From: Thiodiazotropha sp040507005
Lineage (GTDB): Bacteria; Pseudomonadota; Gammaproteobacteria; Chromatiales; Chromatiaceae
Length of the DNA stretch: 64,000 bases
NCBI GenBank assembly: GCA_040507005.1
Contig: JBEVVS010000023.1
Coordinates: 14,934-78,933, forward strand
Direction: 5' to 3'
This document shows, one piece after another, positions 26,847 through 38,200 of the stretch. Below the pieces are notes generated by a model. It did no database searches. It worked only from the letters and a program-made list of their open reading frames with translations, and was not told the DNA's origin. The number at the start of each line of letters is the position of its first letter. Positions within the stretch are counted from its first letter, which is position 1. The position numbers and the translations under genes were made by a program.

Positions 26847-28109
26847 CTAAAAGCTATCAGCAAATTCCTGAGTCCAATAGATCAGATAGGTGGATGTGGG
26901 GTTTTCAGCGGCCGCTACGCCTATTTCGCTGAAATTGCCATTCATGATGTTGGCACAATGACCGGGGCTCTCCAGCCATGCAGTCATGGCGCTCTGTTCA
27001 TCATTGTAACCGGCCGCGATATTCTCACCGTAGGTTCGCCAATTGTATCCTGCGGCGGTGATCCGGTCCCCCGGGTCTGAGCCATCAATGCCGGTATGGC
27101 TGAAATAGTCGTTGTCGGCCATGGATGTGGAGTGACCTTGTGCGGCTTGCTCCAGGCTGCAATGCCAGGCCAATGCAGGTACCGCCGCATAGTTGGTACT
27201 GCCGCAGTTCCTGGCCACCGCTCTGGCATCGTTCACCAGGGTCAGCATGACCTTGTCACTGGTGCTCATGCAGAGATCGATGGTGCCTTGGCTGGTTTGA
27301 CCCAGATTGTATTGGGCGCCGGTGGTGAATTGCCAACTTACCGCTGTTACAGGATTACCGGCCAGGTCCTGGATATTGCCGCCGAGGGTGACCGTATAGG
27401 TGGTTTCTGTAGCGAGTGCGGCATCCGGGGAAAAGGTGATTCGGTTGTTCAGCGCATCATAGTCGACACTACCCGGAACAGGGTTTGAATCTTGGCTCAA
27501 TTGCAGGCTTTGACTACTGATCAGCGTTGCATTGATTGCCTCGTTAAAATCAACCCGGATGTCGGTAGTGATAGAGACGTCGGTGGCTTCGGCTTGGGGT
27601 GTTCGTGAAAGAATGCCGGGTGGTGTGGTGTCCAGCATTGGCGACACGCTGATGGTAATGACGGCAGTGTCAGAGAGCTGACCGTCGTCGACCTGCAACT
27701 GGAAACTGTAACTGGTGGTCTGCTGCACATTTGGTGCGATGAAACTGAGGGTCGGATTGGCCAGATCTCCCAGGTTGATGGATGCACCCTGGGTCTGACT
27801 CCAAATGAAATTGAGGGCGTCCCCATCCGGATCGCTGGAGCCGGAGCCGTCCAAGGTGACAGTCTCGCCAGAAGTGACCTGCTGGGTGGCGCTAATGCTC
27901 GCGTTGGGTTGCTGGTTGTTTTGAGTCTGTTCAGGGGGCGTTTGCTCGTCGACTGGGGGCGTATCCTGCTCTGTCTGATCCTGCCCACTCTCCTGATCGG
28001 AACTGTTGGTGCTCGAGGTATCGCTGCTGGAACCACCGCCGCAGGCACTCAGCATAATTGCCAGTGCCACTAGGATTACTATCAGACTTTTATTCTTGTT
28101 CAACAACAT
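26847..28109 (-). CDS. CAP-domain (SCP-like) lipoprotein with Ig-like domains
   Basis: A 420-residue surface lipoprotein. MLLNKNKSLIVILVALAIML leads into the lipobox LSAC, followed by a Gly/Ser/Gln-rich linker of about 50 residues. A PKD/cadherin-like domain (SATQQVTSGETVTLDGSGSS) and a Big_5-type domain (PQAEATDVSITTDIRVDFNE) precede a C-terminal CAP domain with LALVNDAR-type start (MLTLVNDARAV), HSTSMADNDYFSHTG, GENIAAGY and SPGHCANIM. CAP domains bind or hydrolyse unknown extracellular ligands. The start at 28109 is chosen to place the signal peptide first, although the frame extends 21 codons upstream. Confidence 0.85.
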   Translation of the reverse strand: MLLNKNKSLIVILVALAIMLSACGGGSSSDTSSTNSSDQESGQDQTEQDTPPVDEQTPPEQTQNNQQPNASISATQQVTSGETVTLDGSGSSDPDGDALNFIWSQTQGASINLGDLANPTLSFIAPNVQQTTSYSFQLQVDDGQLSDTAVITISVSPMLDTTPPGILSRTPQAEATDVSITTDIRVDFNEAINATLISSQSLQLSQDSNPVPGSVDYDALNNRITFSPDAALATETTYTVTLGGNIQDLAGNPVTAVSWQFTTGAQYNLGQTSQGTIDLCMSTSDKVMLTLVNDARAVARNCGSTNYAAVPALAWHCSLEQAAQGHSTSMADNDYFSHTGIDGSDPGDRITAAGYNWRTYGENIAAGYNDEQSAMTAWLESPGHCANIMNGNFSEIGVAAAENPTSTYLIYWTQEFADSF

Positions 28110-28335
28110 ATCTCTATCTGCAATACCTTTATGCCAATCCGCCCGGACAACGCTATTGGTGTACTCTTTCAAGCCGCTTCTTGCTTAGTCGGCGCAGGAT
28201 AAAAAAACTACAGTAGAGATCCATAAAGCCGATGGAAAATTGGTAAATCTGCAAGCAGCTTCACAAACCAAGATCATTTTAAATGGGCAGATGCTGATCG
28301 ATAGCTGGGATTTCCATACTATCTCCTCAGCTGGG

Positions 28336-31155
28336 TTATCCGGTATTGCGCAGTCCCGCTGAAATGGCATTGATCGAACGCAGTAATGGCCGCAGCCACA
28401 TCTCTTCCTCCTCCTCCTGGAGGTTGCTGTGTCGATAGTGTCTTAGGAGCCCTAACTGGATGTGGTTGAGCGGGTCGAGATAGGAGTCCCGGCGACTCAC
28501 TGACCTTTGCAGTATCGGTGTGTCGTCAAGCAGATTGTCCATCTGGGTGATTTTCAGAATCTGTTTCTTTGTCCGTTCATATTCAAGGCTGATTTCGTTG
28601 AAGATACTATCCCGGATGCTGTCGTCACCGCAGAGCTTGGCATACTCCCAGGCGATGATCATGTCTGTTTTGAACAGAGCCATCTGGGTATTGCTTAAAA
28701 GTGCATGAAAGAAGGGCCAGTGTTTGTACATTGCCTGTAGTGTCTTCAAACGACCAGGCTTTTGTTTTCGCCACTCATACAACGCTGTGCCAATACCATA
28801 CCAACCAGGTATATTGTGGCGTGCCTGTCCCCAGCCGAATACCCATGCAATGGCACGAACAGATGATTTCGAACGATTGCCTTTGTGGCGGTGAGAGGGT
28901 CGAGAGCCAATATTCATCATACCGATTTCGTTGACCGGAGTGGCGGCATAGAAGTAGTCAAGAAAGCCATCGGTGCCTTCGGTCAATTGGCGAAAATGGT
29001 TTTCGCTGATCTCGGCGATCTCTTGCAGTGCGTCCCGGTACTGTTGTTTCTCTTGCTTGACGTTGTGCACCTCACCAAGACTTGCCTTGAAAAGACCGGT
29101 GATACCCATGGTCAATTCAAAAATGGCCGTCTCGAAATTGCTGTACTTGTTTGAAAGCACCTCCCCTTGCTCGGTGAATTTGATTTCCCCTTTTACCGTA
29201 TTGCTCGGTTGGGCGAGGATGGATTGATGGGTGGGGCCGCCTCCGCGACCGACGGTTCCACCGCGACCGTGAAACAGTCTGCACTTGATCCCCCGCGCTT
29301 GCGCCAGGGAGATTATGCGCTGTTGTGTCTGATAGAGATTCCAGGCAGAGGCCATGATGCCGCCATCTTTTGCCGAGTCTGAGTAGCCGAGCATGACCTC
29401 CTGACGGTTGTTGTTTGCGCTCAGTAGATTCCGATAACAGGGATTGGAAAAAAGCTCGTCGAGTATCGATTCGCTGTTCTGCAAATCATTGATGGTCTCA
29501 AACAGTGGTGAAATCTCGAGCTGACAGAACCAGGCGCCGTTTTGTACACCGATGAGGCCACACAGACTGCCAAGAAATGCTACCTCCATAATGTCACTGG
29601 CATGATGGGTCATGGAGATAACATATTGACCGATAGCGAGGGGACTGATATCCCGTTTACTATCTGCAATCAGATCGAAAACTGCTAATATGTCTCGAGT
29701 TGATCTGGATAACTTCTCCATCACCAGCGGTTGGGTGATGCCCTCTGTGATCACTTTTTCGAGGAGCAGCATTCGTTGCTGACTATTCAGGTCGTGGTAG
29801 CCGGACTCGTGGCCGGTCACCTGGAGTATCTCGGCCACCGCATCCGTATGCAGGGTAGACTCCTGTCTTATATCGAGGCGTGCCAGATAGAAACCGAAGG
29901 TCTCTGCGAGATGGATCAAGTCCTGCAGTTCCCCCTCGGCGGCATCTTCATCGCCATGACTCAGCAATGAATGGGATATTAGTTTGAGGTCACGCTGGAA
30001 TGCTGTTTCGTTGGCATAGGCACCGGATCTTGCGTCGCCACGTATCCCTTGGGATGCTTCAACGGATTGTTGTGTCTGCTTAAGTCGTTCGCGAATGATG
30101 AACAGCTTGCGTCGATAGGGTTCGTCTTCAAAGCGTCTTGGATTGTCATGAAAAAAGGCTTGATAGTATTCATTGTCGGCTTTGAGACTTTCATTGAATG
30201 TCCAGTTGGGGGTACAGAATCTGGCGGAAAATGTCAGCTCGGAAATCAGCTGATCGATACGGCGGATATACTCACTCAATATGGTTTGCTGCTGCAGTTT
30301 GAGTGCCAGGCGTGTCACTTCCGTTGTAACAAAAGGATTGCCGTCCCGGTCACCCCCGATCCATGAACCGAAACGGATAAAGGGCGGCAGTTGAATACCG
30401 TGATACTCTTCATGATCACCATAGACCCGTTCGATGCCGCTTTGCAGTCGGCGAAATATCTGGGGAATTGCCTCAAACAGACTGTTTTTGAAATAGTAGA
30501 GACCAAGACGTATCTCATTTCTAACCTCAGGCCGTACCGCTCTCACCTCCTCGGTTTTCCATAGAATCTGGATCTGGGTCTTTAACGACGTAATTGCCGC
30601 TTCCCGTTGTTCGAGACGCCGCTTGGGGGCATCCAATACCTCGTTTGTGATGAAAATTCGGCGCAACAGCTTCATGATGACCAAGCGTTTCGACTCGGTA
30701 GGATGTGCGGTGAAGACCGGTATATAGGCCGCATCATCGAGGATATTTTGCAGCTGTTGCGGTGTTATGCCCTGCTTGCGGAATTCACGCAGCGTGTGAT
30801 CGAAAGATCCCTCCCAGAGCTCTTTTCCCTTACCGGCAATCAGGCGGCGTTGGCGGTGCAGAAACGTCTCTTCGGCGATGTTTACCAACATGAAATAGAT
30901 ACTGAAGGCGCGGACCACCGCGCTGAGCATCTCCGGTTGCAGGGATGAGATGAGTTTCGAGAGCCGTTGATAGAGCGCCTGATCTGGTTTTGCATGCAGT
31001 TTCAGGTAGCCTTTACGTAATCGCTCAACCACTGTGTAGGTCTCTTTACCCACCTGTTCCCGCAGCACTTCGCCAAGCAGAACACCGAGTAAATTAACCC
31101 GTTGGCGCAAGCGCTTATCATGTTTGATGCAAGCTTTGGTAAATGTGTCGGTCAT
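28336..31155 (-). CDS. ppc: Phosphoenolpyruvate carboxylase
   Basis: Adds bicarbonate to PEP to make oxaloacetate, the main anaplerotic step. The 939-residue product has the catalytic motif VFTAHPTESKR near residue 150, the active-site loop LFHGRGGTVGRGGGP (residues about 620-635) and the C-terminus NAISAGLRNTG. It is slightly longer than E. coli Ppc (883). Starts with ATG at 31155. Monocistronic, with 163 bases between it and the CAP lipoprotein gene in which I see no other feature. Confidence 0.97.
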   Translation of the reverse strand: MTDTFTKACIKHDKRLRQRVNLLGVLLGEVLREQVGKETYTVVERLRKGYLKLHAKPDQALYQRLSKLISSLQPEMLSAVVRAFSIYFMLVNIAEETFLHRQRRLIAGKGKELWEGSFDHTLREFRKQGITPQQLQNILDDAAYIPVFTAHPTESKRLVIMKLLRRIFITNEVLDAPKRRLEQREAAITSLKTQIQILWKTEEVRAVRPEVRNEIRLGLYYFKNSLFEAIPQIFRRLQSGIERVYGDHEEYHGIQLPPFIRFGSWIGGDRDGNPFVTTEVTRLALKLQQQTILSEYIRRIDQLISELTFSARFCTPNWTFNESLKADNEYYQAFFHDNPRRFEDEPYRRKLFIIRERLKQTQQSVEASQGIRGDARSGAYANETAFQRDLKLISHSLLSHGDEDAAEGELQDLIHLAETFGFYLARLDIRQESTLHTDAVAEILQVTGHESGYHDLNSQQRMLLLEKVITEGITQPLVMEKLSRSTRDILAVFDLIADSKRDISPLAIGQYVISMTHHASDIMEVAFLGSLCGLIGVQNGAWFCQLEISPLFETINDLQNSESILDELFSNPCYRNLLSANNNRQEVMLGYSDSAKDGGIMASAWNLYQTQQRIISLAQARGIKCRLFHGRGGTVGRGGGPTHQSILAQPSNTVKGEIKFTEQGEVLSNKYSNFETAIFELTMGITGLFKASLGEVHNVKQEKQQYRDALQEIAEISENHFRQLTEGTDGFLDYFYAATPVNEIGMMNIGSRPSHRHKGNRSKSSVRAIAWVFGWGQARHNIPGWYGIGTALYEWRKQKPGRLKTLQAMYKHWPFFHALLSNTQMALFKTDMIIAWEYAKLCGDDSIRDSIFNEISLEYERTKKQILKITQMDNLLDDTPILQRSVSRRDSYLDPLNHIQLGLLRHYRHSNLQEEEEEMWLRPLLRSINAISAGLRNTG

Positions 31156-31319
31156 TTGATATCCAGATCCATGAGTTGCCTATTTGTTGTCCTGACTATT
31201 AAAAATAGCAGAACTATGATGGGCTCTGCTTTAGACAGTACCGCTCAAATAACGATGGAATGAGTTTGGCCTTAATCTGGTTTGAGGTAAAGATTTTCCA
31301 GTTCAGGACTACCTATGAG

Positions 31320-34124
31320 TTAGAGTGGTTTTGGCTTTTCAATACCGTAACCTTGAGCATAGTCGACACCGACAGTTGTCAACCAATCTATAAGTTCTCT
31401 GTTTTCGACAAATTCCGCGATGGTTTCTATGCCCATCTCCATGGAGATGCGACAGATTGACTCGACCATCGCTGCATCAACCTGATCATCAAGCAGATCG
31501 CGGACGAAACAGCCGTCGATCTTTATATAATCCACAGGCAGGGTCTTGAGATAGCTCAGGGATGAGAGTCCACTGCCGAAATCGTCCAGGGCAAAGCTGA
31601 CCTTGTGTCTTTTGAGCCGCTCCATGTAGTTAAGTGCCTGTTGCAGATTTCCGATGGCAGCCGTCTCAGTTATCTCAAGACAGATCCTCTCACCCAGTCT
31701 GGGGTGCTGGGTTAGCCGTTCTTCGAGAAGTTCCAGAATATGGCGGTTGGCAAGGGAACCGCCGGACAGATTTATAAAAAGGTGAACCTTACTGTTTTCG
31801 GCTTGCAGCAACCAATCGCAGGCTTGTTTTATCACCCATTCATCGACCTTGTGCATAAAGCCGTACCGCTCTGCGGCAGGGATGAACTGGCCTGGAAGCA
31901 CGAGACCGCTCTGCGGGTCGGTCATCCTTACCAGGACTTCACGGAAATCCCGTTTTGCAGGATCCCGGGAAAGGGGGTGGATGCGTTGTGAGTAGAGGAT
32001 CAGGCACTCCTCGTTGAGGGCTGCTTTGAGGCGTACGACCCACTTCATCTCGCTGCGTCGCTCGACCATCTGTTGATCGTCGGGCTGGTAGACATGCACC
32101 CGGTTGCGACCCTCGTCCTTGGCGCTATAACAAGCCAGGTCTGCAAGGCTGAGTGCATTGGGATTGGGTAGATCCCCGTCGATGAGCACAATCCCGAAGC
32201 TGGCGCCGATCTGAAAATGCTGATCCTCCCAGGTGAAAGGAAAATCGGCCAGTTGTGCGCGCAGGTTTTCCGCGTTTTTAATGCCATTATCAAGGTCGCA
32301 GCCGATCATTAACAGGCCGAACTCGTCCCCCCCCAAGCGGGCAAGGACGTCGGACTCACGGGTATGCTTTTGCAACAGGCTGGCCACCTGTCTCAACAAC
32401 TCGTCCCCCGCCACATGACCCACTGTATCGTTCACCACCTTGAACTGATCCAGGTCGATATAGATCAGTACATTGACGCTGCCCCCCTGCAGCGCATGTT
32501 CGATTTGCTCCTCCAGTCGATGATCGAAGGCCGATCGGCTCCACAATCCGGTAAGGTCATCGTGCAGGGCCTGATATTCGATCTTGCGCTGCATGTAGCG
32601 GGCTGCCGAAACATCATGAAAGACCAGCACCACACCATTGATATGGCCATCTTCGTTGAGCATGGGTGCCGCGGAGTTGGTGATTGCGATCTCCTTACCT
32701 GCTTTGTTGATCAGCAGGGTGTGACTGTTCACGCCGGTGAGGCGGCCCTCGTGCAGGCAGCGATTGGCCAGATTATCGATCGGCTTACGGGTGACTTCGT
32801 CAAAGATGGGAAAGACTTCATCCAGGGTGTGACCGTAAGCCTCCTCGTTGTCCCAGGCGGTCAGATCTTCAGCAATCGGATTGAGAAATGTGATCTGGCC
32901 ATCGGCATCTGTGGTGATGACGCCATCGCCGATGGATCGTAACGTGACCAGGGCCCGTTCCCGCTCCTCGTAAAGGGTGGCTTCGAGTTGCTTCTGCGCG
33001 GTGACATCCACATGGGTGCCAACCATGCGCACCGCCCGCCCCTCGGCGTCTCTGTGGGCACGGCCGCGGGCCAGGATCCAACGCCAACTGCCATCCTTAT
33101 GGCGCATCCGATAGAGATTCTCATAGACGCTTTCGGGATCATTCAGATGGGTCTGGACATTGGCAAGGGCAGCGGGCAGGTCATCCGGGTGGACTTGCTC
33201 CCGCCAGGAGGTGTAGCGATTGACAATTTCATCTTCCCGGTAACCGAGCATCTCCTTCCAGCGGGGTGAGTAGTAGACCTCGTTGGTGACAAGATCTCTG
33301 TCCCAGAGACCGTCGGTGCTGCCTTCAAGGGCATGGCGTAAGCGCTCTTCATCGGCCCTGATGCGGGCGTTCATTCCTTCGACTTCACTCTCCCGCTGGG
33401 TCAAGGTATCGAGCATACGGTTCATATCAAGGGCAAGCTGACCCAGTTCATCCGGTCTGTCCAGCTGGCAGTGTTTGTCCCGTTTGCCCGATTCGATCGC
33501 TGTGGCAAAACCGGCGAGTCGGCGTATGTCATGGGTCAGTCCACGGCTCATGAACCAGGCGAAGAGCACCCCAACAGCGATGGCGATTGCGGTGTAGATG
33601 AGACCCTCACGGGTAACCACTTGCAGGCTTGAGGCAATCCCTGCACGACTGACGCCTACCCGGGCCCAGCCGATGTGGCGCTGGTTGAGCATGATCGGGT
33701 GAGCCACGTCGATATGCATTGCATTGTCGATCAGGACCTGGGTTTGAGGCAGCGCCAGTGTCAGCCGCTGGCTGACGGAATCGTTGACATAACTGCCCAC
33801 GCGTGAGCGATCGGTGTAGCCCAAAACCTGGCCGCGAAGATCAGTGTAGAGCGCATATTGAAGGCCAGGGAAGCTGTGCTGGGAGTGGATTACCTCCTCT
33901 ATGCCGATGTAGTCTTTGGCCAGCACCCAGGAGGTACCGTTGGCCGCCAGCGCCTCGGCCAGGGAGATAGCCTGTTTGCGCGACTCCTGCACCAGAAAAT
34001 CCCGTTGCCGGGTGACCAGGTCGTAGACGAAGATGGTCATCAGCACCGCATGCACCAGGGCGATGCCGAGCATCAGCTGGCGTCCGATCGATGCTGTCCA
34101 GAAACGGTGCAGGCTGGCAAGCAT
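31320..34124 (-). CDS. HAMP-PAS-PAS-GGDEF-EAL cyclic-di-GMP signalling protein
   Basis: A 934-residue inner-membrane protein with two transmembrane helices (residues about 15-37 and 178-200) around a periplasmic sensor, then HAMP, two PAS domains (near 265-385 and 395-520), GGDEF and EAL. The cyclase site LARLGGDEFGLLMIG is intact and preceded by an I-site RESD, so product inhibition is expected. In the EAL domain the signature is EVL (FREVLVRM), but EITET, LDDFGSG, KIDG and the later glutamate are present, so phosphodiesterase activity is possible. It follows a PhnD-like binding lipoprotein by five bases; the two probably form one sensory unit. Confidence 0.92.
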   Translation of the reverse strand: MLASLHRFWTASIGRQLMLGIALVHAVLMTIFVYDLVTRQRDFLVQESRKQAISLAEALAANGTSWVLAKDYIGIEEVIHSQHSFPGLQYALYTDLRGQVLGYTDRSRVGSYVNDSVSQRLTLALPQTQVLIDNAMHIDVAHPIMLNQRHIGWARVGVSRAGIASSLQVVTREGLIYTAIAIAVGVLFAWFMSRGLTHDIRRLAGFATAIESGKRDKHCQLDRPDELGQLALDMNRMLDTLTQRESEVEGMNARIRADEERLRHALEGSTDGLWDRDLVTNEVYYSPRWKEMLGYREDEIVNRYTSWREQVHPDDLPAALANVQTHLNDPESVYENLYRMRHKDGSWRWILARGRAHRDAEGRAVRMVGTHVDVTAQKQLEATLYEERERALVTLRSIGDGVITTDADGQITFLNPIAEDLTAWDNEEAYGHTLDEVFPIFDEVTRKPIDNLANRCLHEGRLTGVNSHTLLINKAGKEIAITNSAAPMLNEDGHINGVVLVFHDVSAARYMQRKIEYQALHDDLTGLWSRSAFDHRLEEQIEHALQGGSVNVLIYIDLDQFKVVNDTVGHVAGDELLRQVASLLQKHTRESDVLARLGGDEFGLLMIGCDLDNGIKNAENLRAQLADFPFTWEDQHFQIGASFGIVLIDGDLPNPNALSLADLACYSAKDEGRNRVHVYQPDDQQMVERRSEMKWVVRLKAALNEECLILYSQRIHPLSRDPAKRDFREVLVRMTDPQSGLVLPGQFIPAAERYGFMHKVDEWVIKQACDWLLQAENSKVHLFINLSGGSLANRHILELLEERLTQHPRLGERICLEITETAAIGNLQQALNYMERLKRHKVSFALDDFGSGLSSLSYLKTLPVDYIKIDGCFVRDLLDDQVDAAMVESICRISMEMGIETIAEFVENRELIDWLTTVGVDYAQGYGIEKPKPL

Positions 34125-34129
34125 GGCGG

Positions 34130-35053
34130 CTATCCGGGGCCGTTCAGGGGCCGCACCAGGCGGGCGAAGTTTTCGATGAACTCCCTGACCACCGAATATG
34201 ACTCATCATTCGCGGTTTCAAAGCGGGACAGCTCCATTGGCGCCAGGATCTCCCTGCCCCGTTGATGAGTATGCAGATTGACCAGCAGCTCATGCACCTG
34301 CTGTACGATCTTCTCCGGGACATCGGGAGAGACCACCAGGCCGTTGTTGATCAAGGGCTCGGTCTCCCAGATCACCTGCAGCTCTTGTTTCAGTTCCGGT
34401 CGCTGTTTGGCCAGTGCCTGCCAGGGCGGAGGCCAGGTGGCGGCAGCCGCGGTCTGTTTCAGATAGACATTCATGACCGAGGACTCCTGTGACCCCACAT
34501 AGCGATTCTCCAACTCCCCCATCACGTCCACTCCGTGGGTTTGCAGATAGTATTGGGGCATCATGGTCGCGGCCAGGGCGGTGGGCGCCGGATAGCTGAC
34601 CGCCTGACCGCTCAGGTCGGAGACCTGACGGATAGCGCTGTCTCGTCTTACCAGAATGATGCCGCGAAAATTGCTGTCATCGCCCATCTTGGCAAATACC
34701 CGGTAGCCTTTATCGACTGCGTTGATGGTTTGATAGGGATTGGGCAGGCTGAAATGAAACTTGCGGGCATAGAGCTTCTTGTCGTAGGCGGCATAGTTGC
34801 GTGACGCCTCCAGCTTGAATCGTACCCCAGCGATCTGCTCACTCAGATAATCCATCAACGGGCCGAAGACTTTGTACAGGTGCTGAGGATTGTGTAAGGG
34901 GTGTACGCCGAAAAGATAGACCGTTTCTGTGTCGGGAGGGGTAGCGGAAAAAGTGGGTTGATAGGGGGTTGCTTCAGGATTGTTGCAGGCGATAAGAAAG
35001 CATCCGGATAGGAGGATCAGGCAAATAGTGTAAAGCGATCTCCATATCAACAT
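34130..35053 (-). CDS. PhnD-like substrate-binding lipoprotein
   Basis: A 307-residue periplasmic binding protein of the phosphate/phosphite/phosphonate type. The signal peptide ends in the lipobox LIAC near residue 23. Family features are VYLFGVHPLHNPQHLYKVFG, YPAPTALAATMMPQYYL and NNGLVVSPDVPEKIVQQVHE. No ABC permease or ATPase is nearby; instead, a membrane GGDEF-EAL protein follows five bases downstream. This pairing suggests the protein presents a ligand to the sensor domain rather than to a transporter (inference). An FNR-like box lies about 190 bases upstream. Confidence 0.85.
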   Translation of the reverse strand: MLIWRSLYTICLILLSGCFLIACNNPEATPYQPTFSATPPDTETVYLFGVHPLHNPQHLYKVFGPLMDYLSEQIAGVRFKLEASRNYAAYDKKLYARKFHFSLPNPYQTINAVDKGYRVFAKMGDDSNFRGIILVRRDSAIRQVSDLSGQAVSYPAPTALAATMMPQYYLQTHGVDVMGELENRYVGSQESSVMNVYLKQTAAAATWPPPWQALAKQRPELKQELQVIWETEPLINNGLVVSPDVPEKIVQQVHELLVNLHTHQRGREILAPMELSRFETANDESYSVVREFIENFARLVRPLNGPG

Positions 35054-35201
35054 GTTGAACGGCGCTTTATCATCTTCATTCCCTTTTAGGTTTAGTGGAT
35101 CTGTTGTTTTGCCATCTCAGCCGGCGACTAAGCAGCTGGATCTCCTTTGACGTTTAATACAGACTCTTTTCGAGGATTACACTAGCCGTTAGCGGCATCG
35201 A

Positions 35202-35261
35202 TTGACAATTATTAATCAATATCTGGAAACCGGTAATCCAGGATCGATTGATTCAGGTCAA
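35202..35261. promoter_or_regulatory. FNR-like box and AT-rich inverted repeat upstream of the PhnD-like gene
   Basis: TTGATTCAGGTCAA at 35248-35261 matches the FNR consensus at nine of ten positions. A second inverted repeat, ATTGACAATTATTAATCAAT at 35201-35220, lies between it and the gene. They are 150-195 bases upstream of the leftward PhnD-like gene, rather far for direct activation. Confidence 0.4.
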
Positions 35262-35293
35262 AAAACCGATTGTGCTTGCAGATTGGTCGGGAG

Positions 35294-38200
35294 CTACACC
35301 AGCACCAGTTCGACGCCATCCCTCAGTACCTGATCGATAAAGTGTTTCTGCCACTCTTCTCCATGCAGATGACGAATGGTTTCCAGCACCAGATATTCCG
35401 GCTTCAATGCGGTCTCGTCCGTATAGCGGCTAAGGCCCTGGACGCAGGCGGGGCAGCTGGTTAACAGCTTTATCGGTGTTGCAGGTTGTTGCGCGGTTTT
35501 TCCTAGTGTCTCTATTCCCTTGAGCAGCTCCTCCGCTTTGCGGAAGCGTAATTGATTGGCGATGTCCGGGCGGCTGGTTCCCAGGGTGCCGGCCTCACCG
35601 CAACAGCGGTCACTGAGTACAACAGGCTTTCCCATCAGGTCGCTGGCGACCTGTTGCGGATTGTAGTGTTTGATCGGGGTGTGACAGGGATCGTGGTAGA
35701 GATATTCGGTCTGCTGTGTGCCGGGCAATGCGACTCCCCGCTCCAGCATATATTCATGAATATCGAGTAGGCGACAGCCGGGAAAAATCTTCTCGAACTG
35801 ATATTGCAGCAGTTGATCCATGCAAGTGCCGCATGAGACCAGGACGGTCTTGATATCCATGTAGTTCAGGGTGTTGGCGATACGGTGGAACAGGACCCGG
35901 TTTTCAGTGGTGATCCGATGTCCTCGTTGATGTAGGCCGGCGGCAGTTTGCGGATAGCCGCAGCAGAGATAACCGGGCGGCAGCACAGTCTCCGCACCCA
36001 GCTCGCAAAGCATCGCTAGGGTAGCCAGGCCGATTTCGCTGAAGAGTCGCTCAGAACCGCAACCGGGAAAGTAGAATATGGCATCACTCTCGTCGTTTAC
36101 CTTGCGTGGGTTTCGCAGGATCGGCACAGAGTCCGTTGCATCAAGCTTCAAGGCATCTCGCAGGGTAAGTTTGGGGGGCTCGACCCGGATCGGTTTTTGT
36201 ACCATCTCCAGCATCATGGCCTGGGGCTTGGGTGTGCCTGTGGTGGCTTTGGGTGGTTGGCTGTCAGGTTTGCGCATACCGGCCTTGCCGGCCAGGGCAT
36301 AACCGAGATTGAGCCCCTTAAAGCCCCACTCCGCCAGCCCCTTGCGCATCCAGCGAATTGCGGTGGGGTGGTTGATGTTGAGAAAGGCCATGGCCGCGGC
36401 GGTGCCCAGATTGCGTCGTTTTTTACCCCGGTCCACGAGGATCTTTCGCATCAAAGTCGTTACTTCGCCAAAATCGATATTCACCGGGCAGGGGTTTTCG
36501 CACTTGTGACAGACAGTGCAGTGATCCGCCACGTCATTCATTTCGGCGAAGTGTTGCATGGAGATGCCGCGGCGGGTCTGTTCTTCGTAGAGGAAGGCCT
36601 CCACGATAAGGCCGGTGGCGAGAATCTTGTTGCGGGGGGAGTAGAGCAGGTTGGCACGGGGTATGTGAGTCATGCAGACCGGTTTGCATTTGCCGCATCT
36701 CAGGCAGTGTTTGATCTCGTCATTGAGGGTGCCCAGCTCGCTCTCCTCGAGGATGATGGCCTCCTGCTCCAGCAACCGCAGGGAAGGCGTATAGGCCATC
36801 TCCAGATCGGCCCCCTCGATCAACTTGCCGCGATTGAACCGACCTTGGGGGTCAATCTGTTGTTTGTATTGAGCGAATGCGCTGAGTTTCTCTGCCTCCA
36901 TGTACTGCAGCTTGGTCAGGCCGATACCGTGTTCGCCGGAGATGGCGCCACCGAGGGAGCTGGCCAGGGCCATAATCCGATCGACGATTCGGTCCGCCTG
37001 TTGCAGCATGGCGTAGTTGTCCGAATGGACAGGTATATTGGTGTGCACATTACCGTCACCGGCATGCATGTGCAGGGCGACGAAGAGCCGTGAATCCCGC
37101 AAACGGGCGTGGATCTCGCGCATGGCACGTCGAATCTGGCGCACCTCCTGGCCGGAGAATATCTCGTCCAGGCGGGTGGCGATTTCGTTGCGATAAGAGA
37201 CCACCAGATCCCGCCTCAGGAGCAGGTCGAGCACTCGGTCGCCGGGTTGGATGGTGTTTTGGTCGGCCGCTTCGATGAGCGCGGCATGGTCATCCGCCGG
37301 TGCATCCAGCTGCGCCAGCAGGTCGTGCCAGCGTTGCCGGGCTTGCGCCACGGCCTGCCGAGCCAGATCGAGTTTGGCTTGCAGGATGGAGCGGTTCTCA
37401 TCACTTGCCTCAAAATCGTCATCCGGTTTGCGCAGGGAGTGGTCACCGGCCAGATAGGCAACCACCTCATCGGCTATCTGAATCTTGTTTTTGATCGACT
37501 CTTCGATATTGATGCGTTCGATACCTCGGCTGTAGTCAGCCAGTTTCGGTAGCGGAATGACCACATCCTCATTGATCTTGAAGGCGTTGGTATGGGCTGA
37601 AATTGCCGCCGTACGGGCCCGGTCGAGCCAGAAATTCCGGCGCGCTTCAGGGCTGCTGGCGATAAAGGCCTCCCCTTCCCTGGCCTCTGTCATCGCAACG
37701 ACCTTAGCGGCCGCATGGGCCAACGCCTCTTCATCATCACTGGCAATATCGGCCAGCAACACCATTTTCGGCCGTTCTCGGCGGGCCGCCTTGGTGGAGT
37801 ATTTGACCGCTTTCAAATAGCGTTCATCCAGATGTTCCAGACCCACCAGCTTGACCTCCTGATGCTGGTCCAGATAGGTCTTGGTCTCGATAATGGCAGG
37901 TACCGCTTTGCCTATGTCGCTGCCGAAAAACTCCAGGCAGAGGGTGCGTACCTGGGTCGGCATCCGGTGCAGGATAAAGCATGCCGAGGTGATCAGGCCG
38001 TCGCATCCCTCCTTCTGTACACCGGGGAGTCCGGAGAGGAATTTGTCGGTGACATCCTTACCCAGCCCGGCCTTGCGAAAGGCGCTGCCCGGCATCCTGA
38101 GGTGTTGTGGCTCCCCTGCCGGCTTATCGGTATCGCCCTGGTAGCGGGTGAGTCGAAATTGCACCTCCTGCTGATCGTGGATCTTGCCCAGGTTGTGATT

